A stretch of DNA of 64,000 bases from Siphonodentalium dalli (Eukaryota; Mollusca; Scaphopoda; Gadilida; Siphonodentaliidae). Positions 32,752 to 44,263 of the stretch are shown in pieces. The stretch covers positions 275,051,614 to 275,115,613 of the forward strand of contig CP136064.1 in the NCBI GenBank assembly GCA_032622095.1, read 5' to 3'. The notes below the pieces were generated by a model. That model saw nothing but the letters and a program-made list of their open reading frames with translations. It ran no database searches and had not been told where the DNA came from. Positions within the stretch are counted from its first letter, which is position 1; each line of letters begins with the position of its first letter. The translations under genes and the position numbers were made by a program.

Positions 32752-35700
32752 ACATCCCTTGAGTTAATAACGTCCACACATACAGGTTAATGAACACATC
32801 CCTTGAGTTAATGACGTTCACACATACAGGTTAATGCATGAGATCGATACATCCCTTGAGTTAATAACGTCCACACATACAGGTTAATGCATGAGATCGA
32901 TACATCCCTTGAGTTAATGACGTCCACACATACAGGTTAATGCATAAGATCGATACATCCCTTGAGTTAATAACGTCCACACATACAGGTTAATACATGA
33001 GATCGATACATCCCTTGAGTTAATAACGTCCACACATACAGGTTAATGCATGAGATCGATACATCCATTGAGTTAATAACGTCCACACATACAGGTTAAT
33101 GCATGAGATCGATACATCCCTTGAGTTAATAACGTCCACACATACAGGTTAATGCATAAGATCGATACATCCCTTGAGTTAATAACGTCCACACATACAG
33201 GTTAATGCATAAGATCGATACATCCCTTGAGTTAATGACGTCCACACATACAGGTTAATGCATAAGATCGATACATCCCTTGAGTTAATAATGTCCACAC
33301 ATACAGGTTAATGCATAAGATCGATACATCCCTTGAGTTAATGACGTCCACACATACAGGTTAATGCATGAGATCGATACATCCCTTGAGTTAATAACGT
33401 CCACACATACAGGTTAATGCATAAGATCGATACATCCCTTGAGTTAATAACGTCCACACATACAGGTTAATGCATGAGATCGATACATCCCTTGAGTTAA
33501 TAACGTCCACACATACAGGTTAATGCATAAGATCGATACATCCCTTGAGTTAATAACGTCCACACATACAGGTTAATGCATAAGATCGATACATCCCTTG
33601 AGTTAATAACGTCCACACATACAGGTTAATGCATGAGATCGATACATCCCTTGAGTTAATAACGTCCACACATACAGGTTAATGCATAAGATCGATACAT
33701 CCCTTGAGTTAATAACGTCCACACATACAGGTTAATGCATGAGATCTATACATCCCTTGAGTTAATAACGTCCACACATACAGGTTAATGCATGAGATCG
33801 ATACATCCCTTGAGTTAATAACGTCCACACATACAGGTTAATGCATAAGATCGATACATCCCTTGAGTTAATAACGTCCACACATACAGGTTAATGCATG
33901 AGATCGATACATCCCTTGAGTTAATAACGTCCACACATACAGGTTAATGCATAAGATCGATACATCCCTTGAGTTAATAACGTCCACACATACAGGTTAG
34001 TGCATGAGATCGATACATCCCTTGAGTTAATAACGTCCACACATACAGGTTAATGCATGGGATCGATACATCCCTTGAGTTAATGACGTCCACACATACA
34101 GGTTAATGCATGAGATCGATACATCCCTTGAGTTAATAACGTCCACACATACAGGTTAATGCATGAGATCGATACATCCCTTGAGTTAATAACGTCCACA
34201 CATACAGGTTAATGCATGAGATCGATACATCCCTTGAGTTAATAACGTCCACACATACAGGTTAATGCATGAGATCGATACATCCCTTGAGTTAATAACG
34301 TCCACACATACAGGTTAATGCATGAGATCGATACATCCCTTGAGTTAATGACGTCCACACATACAGGTTAATGCATAAGATCGATACATCCCTTGAGTTA
34401 ATAACGTCCACACATACAGGTTAATGCATGAGATCGATACATCCCTTGAGTTAATAACGTCCACACATACAGGTTAATGCATGAGATCGATACATCGCTT
34501 GAGTTAATGACGTCCACACATACAGGTTAATGCATACGATCGATACATCCCTTGAGTTAATAACGTCCACACATACAGGTTAATGCATGAGATCGATACA
34601 TCCCTTGAGTTAATAACGTCCACACATACAGGTTAATGCATAAGATCGATACATCCCTTGAGTTAATAACGTCCACACATACAGGTTAATGCATGAGATC
34701 GATACATCCCTTGAGTTAATAACGTCCACACATACAGGTTAATGCATAAGATCGATACATCCCTTGAGTTAATAACGTCCACACATACATGTTAATGCAT
34801 AAGATCGATACATCCCTTGAGTTAATGACGTCCACACATACAGGTTAATGCATGAGATCGATACATCCCTTGAGTTAATAACGTCCACACATACAGGTTA
34901 ATGCATGAGATCGATACATCCCTTGAGTTAATAACGTCCACACATACAGGTTAATGCATGAGATCGATACATCCCTTGAGTTAATAACGTCCACACATAC
35001 AGGTTAATGCATGAGATCGATACATCCCTTGAGTTAATGACGTCCACACATACAGGTTAATGCATAAGATCGATACATCCCTTGAGTTAATAACGTCCAC
35101 ACATACAGGTTAATGCATGAGATCGATACATCCCTTGAGTTAATAACGTCCACACATACAGGTTAATGCATGAGATCGATACATCCCTTGAGTTAATAAC
35201 GTCCACACATACAGGTTAATGCATGAGATCGATACATCCCTTGAGTTAATGACGTCCACACATACAGGTTAATGCATAAGATCGATACATCCCTTGAGTT
35301 AATAACGTCCACACATACAGGTTAATGCATAAGATCGATACATCCCTTGAGTTAATAACGTCCACACATACAGGTTAATGCATGAGATCGATACATCCCT
35401 TGAGTTAATAACGTCCACACATACAGGTTAATGCATAAGATCGATACATCCCTTGAGTTAATAACGTCCACACATACAGGTTAATGCATGAGATCGATAC
35501 ATCCCTTGAGTTAATAACGTCCACACACACAGGTTAATGCATAAGATCGATACATCCCTTGAGTTAATAACGTCCACACATACAGGTTAATGCATAAGAT
35601 CGATACATCCCTTGAGTTAATAACGTCCACACATACAGGTTAATGCATGAGATCGATACATCCCTTGAGTTAATAACGTCCACACATACAGGTTAATGCA

Positions 35701-36196
35701 TAAGATCGATACATCCCTTGAGTTAATAACGTCCACACATACAGGTTAATGCATGAGATCGATACATCCCTTGAGTTAATAACGTCCACACATACAGGTT
35801 AATGCATAAGATCGATACATCCCTTGAGTTAATAACGTCCACACATACAGGTTAATGCATAAGATCGATACATCCCTTGAGTTAATAACGTCCACACATA
35901 CAGGTTAATGCATGAGATCGATACATCCCTTGAGTTAATAACGTCCACACATACAGGTTAATGCATAAGATCGATACATCCATTGAGTTAATAACGTCCA
36001 CACATACAGGTTAATGCATGAGATCGATACATCCCTTGAGTTAATAACGTCCACACATACAGGTTAATGCATAAGATCGATACATCCCTTGAGTTAATAA
36101 CGTCCACACATACAGGTTAATGCATAAGATCGATACATCCCTTGAGTTAATAACGTCCACACATACAGGTTAATGCATAAGATCGATGAGATCGAT
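32752..36196 (+). repeat. 53-bp satellite, about 65 head-to-tail copies
   Basis: The unit is ACATCCCTTGAGTTAATAAC, GTCCACACATACAGGTTAAT, GCATGAGATCGAT. Units are almost identical. They differ mainly at two alternating sites: TAATAACG or TAATGACG, and GCATGAGATC or GCATAAGATC. The first unit is irregular and the last runs into GAGATCGATACGTTCAATGC. No open frame spans it because each unit contains stops. Near identity points to recent expansion or homogenisation. The true length may differ from this assembly. Confidence 0.97.
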
Positions 36197-36343
36197 ACGT
36201 TCAATGCGATGACGGAACTCAAAATGTTTGCATGATGTGAATATAATGCTTTTCCAATCAGGTGATTTTATTTGAACATGTCCTCCCCAATATGTACATA
36301 CACTATAGTAATTGTAAATAAGAATATAATTTGGCAGTGAGCT

Positions 36344-36519
36344 AAACGCCATTAGTCACCAGTCTCTTCGGAGCCGTAGGTTTCATATCCCACCGCTACC
36401 ACCACGCCATTACTTAAGTGGTTACATAGTCGGGTAACCAACACAGATGACAATATTCGATCAAATGAGTATTTATTAGAACGAGACAATAATACACGCG
36501 GTCAAGATGTCCGACCCAA

Positions 36520-36618
<99 letters not shown>

Positions 36619-36716
36619 CCTGGTTTGTTATAATAGAGACCGCAATTGGACATTCACGCACAATACAACCAAACACAGTCTCAACTCGATACAACCCACT
36701 GGCGAAAAGCATTATA
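36344..36716 (+). mobile_element. SINE-like insertion with tRNA-like 3' half and (AG)n
   Basis: Copy A of the segmental duplication lacks this block. Imperfect repeats AAACGCCATTA and AAAAGCATTATA border it, like a target duplication. At 36361-36405 the text TCTTCGGAGCCGTAGG, TTTCATATCCCACCG, CTACCACCA resembles the anticodon stem, T-arm (compare the B box GGTTCRANNCC) and acceptor end of a tRNA, so a degraded tRNA-derived SINE head is likely. No 5' tRNA half is visible. Confidence 0.5.
36523..36614. repeat. (AG)46 microsatellite
   Basis: A pure 92-bp AG run inside the SINE-like insertion. Its flanks AAACCAG and CTGGTTT are inverted. The Arg-Glu or Ser-Leu repeats it spells are not evidence of a protein. 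Confidence 0.97.
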
Positions 36717-36784
36717 GGTGCCATTGCCTATTTTGATAGCAATATAGGAATGTATGGACACTAACCCGAAGTGACATGTGCTTT

Positions 36785-36887
36785 TTAACCCTTTACCCAA
36801 CAGAACGGCCCTGTGCCAATGCATTCTCTTATATATGCGAGTCGACCATAGGTCGCCTCGCATATATAAGAGAATGCATAGGCTTAA
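36785..36887. mobile_element. Half of a TTAA-flanked MITE with hairpin module
   Basis: TTAA at 36785-36788 is followed by CCCTTTACCCAACAGAACGG, CCCTGTG and a complete hairpin (36815-36883), then TTAA at 36884-36887. It matches, inverted, the right end of the element at 44264-45461, including the AACACA..TTAAAAAT following it, so it is an end fragment of that family. Confidence 0.75.
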
Positions 36888-38460
36888 CACACATTAAAAA
36901 TGATAAAATCGGAGCGGCGGATAATTCAACAATGGAGACCGGAGAGGATAAACACACGATGTGGAATACCCGTAAAACACGATTTATAAATGATGAAATC
37001 ATGAGATGATTTGACGATCTACTGTTTTCAGTAAAATGCACAAGTAGTCCTGCATTTTCTTAAACTCTGAAATATTGACATCTTTATAAAAGCGGATAAA
37101 TTGTTCATCGATTTCAATATTAATATATGTATATACCGTCCTGTCCAAATGTCCTGCCCGACCATACATCTTTGTGTTGATATATTTAAAGTTTTATATA
37201 GTTTTGAGTATAAAATAATAAATTTGAATCGAAGACCCACGTACGGAAAAACCTCCATCAATTAATTTTGGTTTTAATTATAATTTTCTTGTATAATATT
37301 ATGCATACAATCAATTTTGGGACAATCTACGGCTGTGACACGAGTTGTTATTTTCTGAAACTTCATGTCTTTGCAAATGTTAGCACGATCGAGTCATGAT
37401 CATTTATCTAGTTACTTATCTGTACTGAAGTACTGATGGTTAATTAGCAATCAGGTCCTGCCTTTTGATGAAACATGCACCGGAATTCCCTTTTATATCG
37501 CAGGAAGTATCAAATAGTTTTCATGTCCATATATAGGCACGCGGTGTAGGCGTGGTTATATCACACGATGCTGCTGTCATTTCTATAGCGATAAGTAAAA
37601 CACAATTATGTTATAGAAAAATAACTTTAATTGCTAATTATGTGACAACCAATTGTTTTGTAGTATTCCGTAGATTGACAGCTTATGATTAAATGGTATA
37701 GCCATACACATGTGCGCGTATTAGTCCAGGAGATATTGGTCGACCTCTCCACCCCCCCCCCCACAGGACTCAACTTCACCCCACTAATTTTCTTTCTTAA
37801 TGTCTCCTCTAATTTTGTTCGGTTGTTAACAAAAAAAAAAGTGGCCGCAGAGACTCCAGACAAGATGGCGTCCATCATGGCGGCCATTTTTTAAATATGC
37901 ACCAGGTCTCTTTGGTCGCCGTTATAGTAAAGATGATATAACATGCGGTCTTGTTTCGATTCGTTATGCTAATATACAACCCTTACAAATTAGCCAAAAA
38001 TCCGAAACCAGAATCCAATATGGCGGCCAAGATGGCCGCCGAAATGTGATAATATGCTATTTGTCTGACATGTTACCACCTTTCGTTTGTCTCTGTTGGA
38101 AGATATTGACATCTATGCGAGATGTTATACATTTATCGTATAGAGGAGTCATTGGCGAACACATGGGGACCATAATATGCATTCATTTGTCCGACATCAC
38201 GTTTTTCCCAAATGCCGGTATAATAGGTCAAAGCCGAATCTACTTTAATAACGCGATGTAATGTTTCGAATCAATGAATGTTATTGCTATCATAACAACA
38301 CCCATGCATATATATGTGCAGGAGATACTCGAGTTAGGATTTCTCTTATACCTGAGTTGAGGGATATTCACCCAAATCCAAGATGGCGGCCAAAATGGCC
38401 ACCAGAAATAGAAAAATCGCCGAAAATCGCTGATTTTAACATCAGTGAGCATTATTGTCA
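36888..38460. other. No gene; diverged repeats with GGCGGCC/GGCCGCC motifs
   Basis: 36950-37070 is unremarkable. 37110-37250 is an inverted, diverged relative of 16690-16770. An 11-base C run lies at 37752-37762. From about 37860 onwards, blocks of AAGATGGCGGCCAAGATGGC recur roughly every 170-350 bp (37862, 38018, 38382, then 38556 and 38728 inside the inverted repeat). A related block is at 16976. They are parts of a dispersed repeat. Confidence 0.5.
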
Positions 38461-41400
38461 TGACAACTCCACACCTGCCCACTATTGTGAGTTGGGAACA
38501 CTTAGGCGAAGAACTTTCCTTGTACCATATCCAAATAAAAGTCCCCCAAATCCAAAATGGCGCCCACAATGGCGGACAGATTTTGAAAACTCACCGAAAT
38601 TCCCTCATATTCACATCATTGGGAATTATTGTCGAGACAACTCCACCCATGCTTACAGTTGTTTTGGAAAATACTGAGGTGAAGTAATTACCTTACATCT
38701 CATGCCAGAAATGGTTTTCCAAATCGAAGATGGCGGCCAACATGGCCACCGAAATTTGAAAACAAGCTTACATTCCTTTACTTTCTTACGATGGGCGTAT
38801 TGTTTCGCGATTTCTACTCACCAATACATGTTGATATGGGATATTGATACGAAGTATTCTTTAGGGTTTGGCAATTGATACTCACAGTCAATATGGCGGC
38901 CAAACTGAAAAGAAGCCGATATTATCACATAATAATTTCAACTTTTTGTCATAATATCGATCTGTATAGACGAAACGGTACAAAATATCTATTAGTTCCA
39001 ACGTAAGTCGTAGCTTTTGGAAGGATGAAAACCCACAATCGCGATGCGACATTTTAAAATCCATTCTCCACTAAGGGCCCATACTGGCCGTAACCGTATA
39101 TATATGGCCGATTAGTCATATTATGACTTCCAATAATCAAAACAGCAGTACCTGAGCTTATTCTGATTTGCCACATTCAGAATTATCTAGACCAGTTTCC
39201 ATCTCTTCGTCAGATTAATCTATGTCGCTCACGACGACAGTTTTCTAAACTTCTTTGTAAAAGGGTCCCACTAATCGGAATGTTTCAAAGAATATATATG
39301 CCGGTGTCCAGCTCACGTGTTTGTTTTGAAAGCTTGGAATTCTTATCCTTATTATTGGCGAGCTTCATTCGTGGTATTGCTTATGGTATCATTCAGATGC
39401 TACTTATGGGGTGTGGGCGCCATCTTGTGCGATACACTAGATAGGTATTCGGTCGATGCGTATACTAGCTTTCAGAAGGACCTATCTATCTGCGTATTGT
39501 CAGCGTTGGTGACCTAATGATAACATCGTGTACACCTGGTGATCTTCCCAAATAGACACTTCTCAATATATGGTTCATCAATTCACATACTCATCGAATG
39601 CACTGACGTACCCGGACAACTTCTGTATATGGCTTCGAATGTTGAAAGCCTGACATTTGACGGATGCCTTTCTGCTAAGGCGTAGAAGACTATAATGCAT
39701 AATATACCCAAACTTCTTGAACATGATCCTAAGAACAAACTTATTGGCGTACAGCAATCGTCTCACCGAACAGTTCCAAGCAGATGATAACAATACACAC
39801 GGTGCTAGTTTGTGGGAATGTATCATGATAGTGGAAATGAAATTGGACCATGACTGCACCGCCCCTTATTTTTTTATGTTTTAGATTCAGACAGGATCTC
39901 ATGTGTGTCTTTGCTTTCCTTGTATGCTAAGATTGTATGTTTGGAAGCCGTTCTTACTTAAATGCGATACCTTTGATAGTTGGTTGATATGTCATACTCA
40001 CGCTCGGTGGTATGGTTCAAGAAAGTACAAATGCCATCAACAAAAGGGTGAAATGTTCAACGCGAAGAACATCCAGAGGAATGTTACGTTGATGAGCTCT
40101 TGCATTCAGTTCAACATACGTTGGTACACCAAGTGATTTCTTGGTAACATCACCATTGCAACCATTTTCCTGCATGAGACATTAACTACTATATTCTAAG
40201 TTATATCTGTGATCATAAGGGTCGCGTTCTCCAACGTCCATAGCCATTGCCATCGAGACTATAAATTGTTCTTTAAATACATAGTGAAATAAATGCACCA
40301 CAGTTCCTGACATTTTCTTGAATAATACCGCCCACATACTGACACTAACCATGAGAGAGGGTAACAAAACGCATACATTCATGCTATAAAGACATTATCC
40401 TTTAGTCCTCCAACTGTTTTGAGGGAAACTTGCATTGCATTATCCAGACAAAATTGTACGTCTTGTCAAGTTGAATCAGAACGGCTTCGAAACGGACGTG
40501 GAAATACAATCTTACCACACCAAACAAATAACCCGACACGCATGACATTCTATATCGTAAACATGCACCAGGTGTATGGGTGTTGTATACCGTGGCCAAT
40601 TCATTCCCACTATCATGGCGCATGTCCAAAAACTAGCACCGCCAGTATTGTTCTTCTCTGTTTGGGATATTCGACGAGACAACTGTGGGACGACACACAG
40701 TTTGCTTCGGATCATGGTCAAGAAGTGCGTGTAGACGGTACACTATGGTCTTCTCATTAGCAGATAGACATATGTCCAAGGGAATGAGACAGTTAACAAA
40801 CTTCGGAACACTGTCGAAGTTGTCCACGTATGCCAGTGCGTTCGCTGAGTTTGTGAGTTGACGAGCCATCAATTGAGAAGTGACTAGCTAACTGGTTCGC
40901 CAGGTGTCGTTATCCCCATGGCGTATGAGGCACATACATAGAGACGACCTTCTGTAAGCTTGTATACCCATCGACCATATGCCTTCCTAGTTCAAGATGT
41001 TAGACACCGGAAAATGAATTGTTTGAAACGTTATGATTAGAGGGACCCTTTCCAGGAAGTGGTGAATACGTTGTCGGTGTGAGCGACCTAGATTTATCAG
41101 ACATAGAAATGGAAGCTGGTTCAGATAATTATGGACGTGACGTGGCAAATCAGAATATGTTATCAGGTAATTGTTCTGATATGACCTACGCTTACGGCCA
41201 TTATCGGCGCTAAGTGGAGAATGGATTTCGAAATGCCACATCGGGATATTAATTGTGGGTTTTCATCTTTCCAGAAGGTTACGAGCTATGTTATGCGTTT
41301 TGATACGTTTAAGTTGAACTAGTAGATGGTTTATGTACAGTTTAGTCCATACATACCAATATTATGACAAAAAGTTTAAATTAGTGTGTGAAAATATCTA

Positions 41401-41873
41401 TTTCTTTTCAATTTCTAGCCGCCAATTTAGCAGCGATCTTGACTGTGAGTATCAATTGCCTAACACTAATGAATACTTCATGTCACTATTCCATATCAAA
41501 ATGTAATGGTGGGTAGAAATCGCGAAACAATAACGCACTTCGTAAGAATGTAAAGGAATGTAGGCTTGTTTTCAAATTTCGGTCGCCATTTTGGCCGCCA
41601 TCTTCGATTTGGAAAACCATTTCTTGCATGAGATGTAAGGTAATTACTTCACCTCAGTATTTCCAACTCAACTGTAAGCATGGTGGAGTTGTCTCGACAA
41701 TAATGCCCAATGATGTGAATATGAGGGAATTTCGGTGATTTTTCAAAATCTGTACGCCATTGTGGGCGCCATTTTGGATTTGGGGGACTTTTATTTGGAT
41801 ATGGTACAAGGAAAGTTCTTCGCCTAAGTGTTCCCAACTCACAATAGTGGGCAGGTGTGGAGTTATCTAAAGT
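38461..41873. repeat. 3.4-kb inverted repeat with arms of about 1.4 kb
   Basis: The left arm from 38461 to about 39970 and the right arm from about 40460 to 41873 are reverse complements with moderate divergence. Matching landmarks are GACAACTCCA at the outer ends, the GGCGCCCACAATGGCG block, AATATGGCGGCC-like, CCATTCTCCACT, CCGGTGTC, CACTTCTCAAT and GGTGCTAGTTT near the centre. Inner segments keep related amino-acid sequences in one frame: MVHQFTYSSNALTYPDNF in the left arm and MARQLTNSANALAYVDNF on the minus strand of the right arm (40872-40820). Further in, NNTHGASLWECIMIV pairs with NNTGGASFWTCAMIV. That suggests two opposed, decayed copies of a coding element. I do not recognise the protein family. 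Confidence 0.75.
40633..40872 (-). pseudogene. Unrecognised reading frame in the right arm
   Basis: A 79-residue frame beginning MMARQLTNSANALAYVDNFD and continuing DSVPKFVNCLIPLDICLSAN. The opposed left arm (about 39570-39860) encodes a related but broken sequence starting VHQFTYSSNALTYPDNF. A stop ends this frame after YWRC, and the similarity with the left arm continues in another frame (NNTGGASFWTCAMIV). That is the pattern of a frameshifted pseudogene. No domain could be assigned. It may derive from a transposon whose ends are the outer parts of the inverted repeat. Confidence 0.35.
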
Positions 41874-42212
41874 TGTATAAAGTGATATGAAACATTCCAT
41901 TAAGGTGATCGTGGCTTATAATGTGTATGACTTAAAGTGATATGGAACACTCCAGTACTGCAGTAGGGTGATCATGGCTTATAATATGTATGGCTTAAAG
42001 TGATGTGAAGCACCCCGTAGGGTGATCATAGCTTATAATTTGTATGACTTAAAGTGATGTGAAACACTCCAATAGGGTGATATAATTTGTGTTACTTAAA
42101 TTTATAAGAAACTGAAACACTTCAGTAGGGTGATCATGGCTAATAATTTGTATGATTTAAAGTAACATGAAACACTCCAATTAGAGGATCATGGCTTATA
42201 ATGGGTATGACT
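41866..42212. repeat. ~63-bp tandem repeat, five to six diverged units
   Basis: Each unit contains GACTTAAAGTGAT, GAAACACTCCA and AGGGTGATCATGGCTTATAA with substitutions. It abuts the outer end of the large inverted repeat. Confidence 0.8.
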
Positions 42213-44263
42213 TTTAGGAAATCAATAGAGTCTAGAGACAGTGCTATACTCGATACCATATATGCTTGATGCTACGACATTACAAATGGTACAACCTTGG
42301 AAAATTGTGAAGCATTGCACGTGTATTATATGTACGAACAACTGGTTGTTGATTATGTAACGAATCACTATGATGGCTGACACCATTAACTTATCCAAAC
42401 TATACTATTAGTGTTGAACTTCCACGGTACGGGTCCAATCTCATCATCCCCCTGGAAGCTATGTTCTGTCGGTATTTAGATAAGATCACGGGCGACGCCC
42501 GAACTCGAGCTGGCTTAGTACACATGTATTGCAGTTAAAGGGTCGAAACATGATATGACATGCGCTTTGCGTGGCATATAGTCAGCAAACTGCAACTGAA
42601 GATGGTCTTATCAAAACATTCTGGCATCTTTTTAACTCATTGGGAGAATTTTTCAAAAACCTAGAAATTCTACCTTTGGCATTAAATGAATCTTATTTCG
42701 ATGGGGTACGTTCTAAAACTATTTTCAAAATTCTAATAAACCGCTCCAGGGTCCAGCTTCCACCTCAAAATTCATGTCATCAGAACGAGGAGCAAATTGT
42801 CTGCGAGAAATTGGGACCTTGGTCATCATCACATGTATAGCCTCGAATCTTCTTTAATATGCATACAGCAGACAACCTCCCCTTTCTTTTGACATCCATG
42901 CATTTGTGAACCACCTTCATTATGTGGGGAAATTATATGACAGATAGGTTGAAAGCCGTTAATTCTTTCACTATACTTATGTTGACAAACGGAAAGGCCG
43001 CAAGATCCGTCAGCCAGTGCTCCATTCTGACTTTTTATTGTCACTCGGGAGGGCTAGGTGTGTTTTTCGTGCATATATATGTATATATATAATATTATTA
43101 TCTCTACCCATATAATAATTGTTGTGAGATATAATGCTCACTTACATTTATCTTAAGTATATAATCTAACCCTTTATATTATGCTTCATAATCCTAAGGT
43201 AATAATTTACTGTTGTTAGTGAGTACTTTCCAGCATGCATACATCTCACAATACGATGTATTACTCCATGTACTCATCTAAATTAATTATTCGGAATCTT
43301 GTTTAAGTGTTTAACCACCACCTATATGTCACATAGTCATATACTGATTGTAATATGTTAAGATACTTCACGATGACATATATGATAGCTATATATAGCT
43401 AACTTGGTCACATAAAGAGCGTTTAACAATATAATATAGAGAGCGTTTAACTCTAGTTATACCTACAGTGTATATGGTATAATACTATATGGTGTAAACC
43501 ACCCATACCGCATACACACAATAACTTGGATAACGCTGTGTGTGTATGTTCCCGAATACTATACTAATCATCTACACTTGTTGGGAAGTACATTCCAACT
43601 TGCATACCTCTTACTAGTATAAGTTTCGTGTTAAATAACTCTTATAAGATTCGTGTTAAATATATGTGACACTTATCGGTTTGTAATTTGAAAAGTGGTG
43701 CACAACGTAGGGTTGTATGAGCACATATACCCACATATACCTACATGTATATATATATAGATACTGTACTTGGGCGCGTATATATCAACCCATTGATATT
43801 ACTAGGCCATATAAATAGCGTTTTACTAATATATATTACGTTTTATATGGAATACACTGTATAACCCTTTCCGTGTCACGCATATGTAATTGTTTCCAAA
43901 CTTGCGGGGGACTATACTACCACTTTATATAGACCGTACATTTTGCACCGACCGGTATCAATTATGTGTAAAATTCTTATGACAAATGCGTTCTTAGCCG
44001 TTTTACTTTTTTCTTTAGTTGACTTTCAAAAAGGCCTTCTGGTCCACCTGCCAGCACATTACTTTGAATTTTCTCTGTCTTTCTGGTGTGCTAGGTGTGG
44101 GGTCGCTAACCTTGACAGTTCTGCTACCTGGGCAGACACCCCCTTACCTTATATGGTTACACATAAAAGCACTCAACTATAGACACTACTTCTTATGACG
44201 TTTGTCGAAATTACGTCATATGACTTCGCACACAAACCCACACTTGCTTTGTTACGGTATAGA
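42213..44263. other. No supported gene; AT-rich
   Basis: Short reading frames at 42571-42840 and 43943-44182 resemble nothing I know. Copies of the AAAGAGCGTTT motif occur at 43411-43424 and 43437-43450, with a TAGCGTTTT variant near 43815. CACACAATA and ATATAC microsatellite-like tracts are scattered. Confidence 0.4.

Larger units (their letters stand above)
30640..36784 (+). repeat. Segmental duplication, copy B (partner 9975-15285)
   Basis: The segment is collinear with copy A but contains a 3.4-kb satellite (32752-36196) and a SINE-like insertion (36344-36716) that copy A lacks. It lacks about 2.3 kb found in A at 10985-13300 and the repeat inserted in A at 10024-10540. It also lacks about 125 bp covering the right end of the MITE at 13719-14053. 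Copy B therefore provides empty sites for A, and the reverse. No intact gene is present. Confidence 0.85.

Noticed and set aside
32752-36196. Possible CRISPR array because of regular near-identical units
   Set aside because: The units abut with no unique spacers, and the DNA is eukaryotic. It is a satellite.
36507-36764. Long Arg-Glu and Ser-Leu repeat reading frames
   Set aside because: They are translations of a pure (AG)n microsatellite on either strand.
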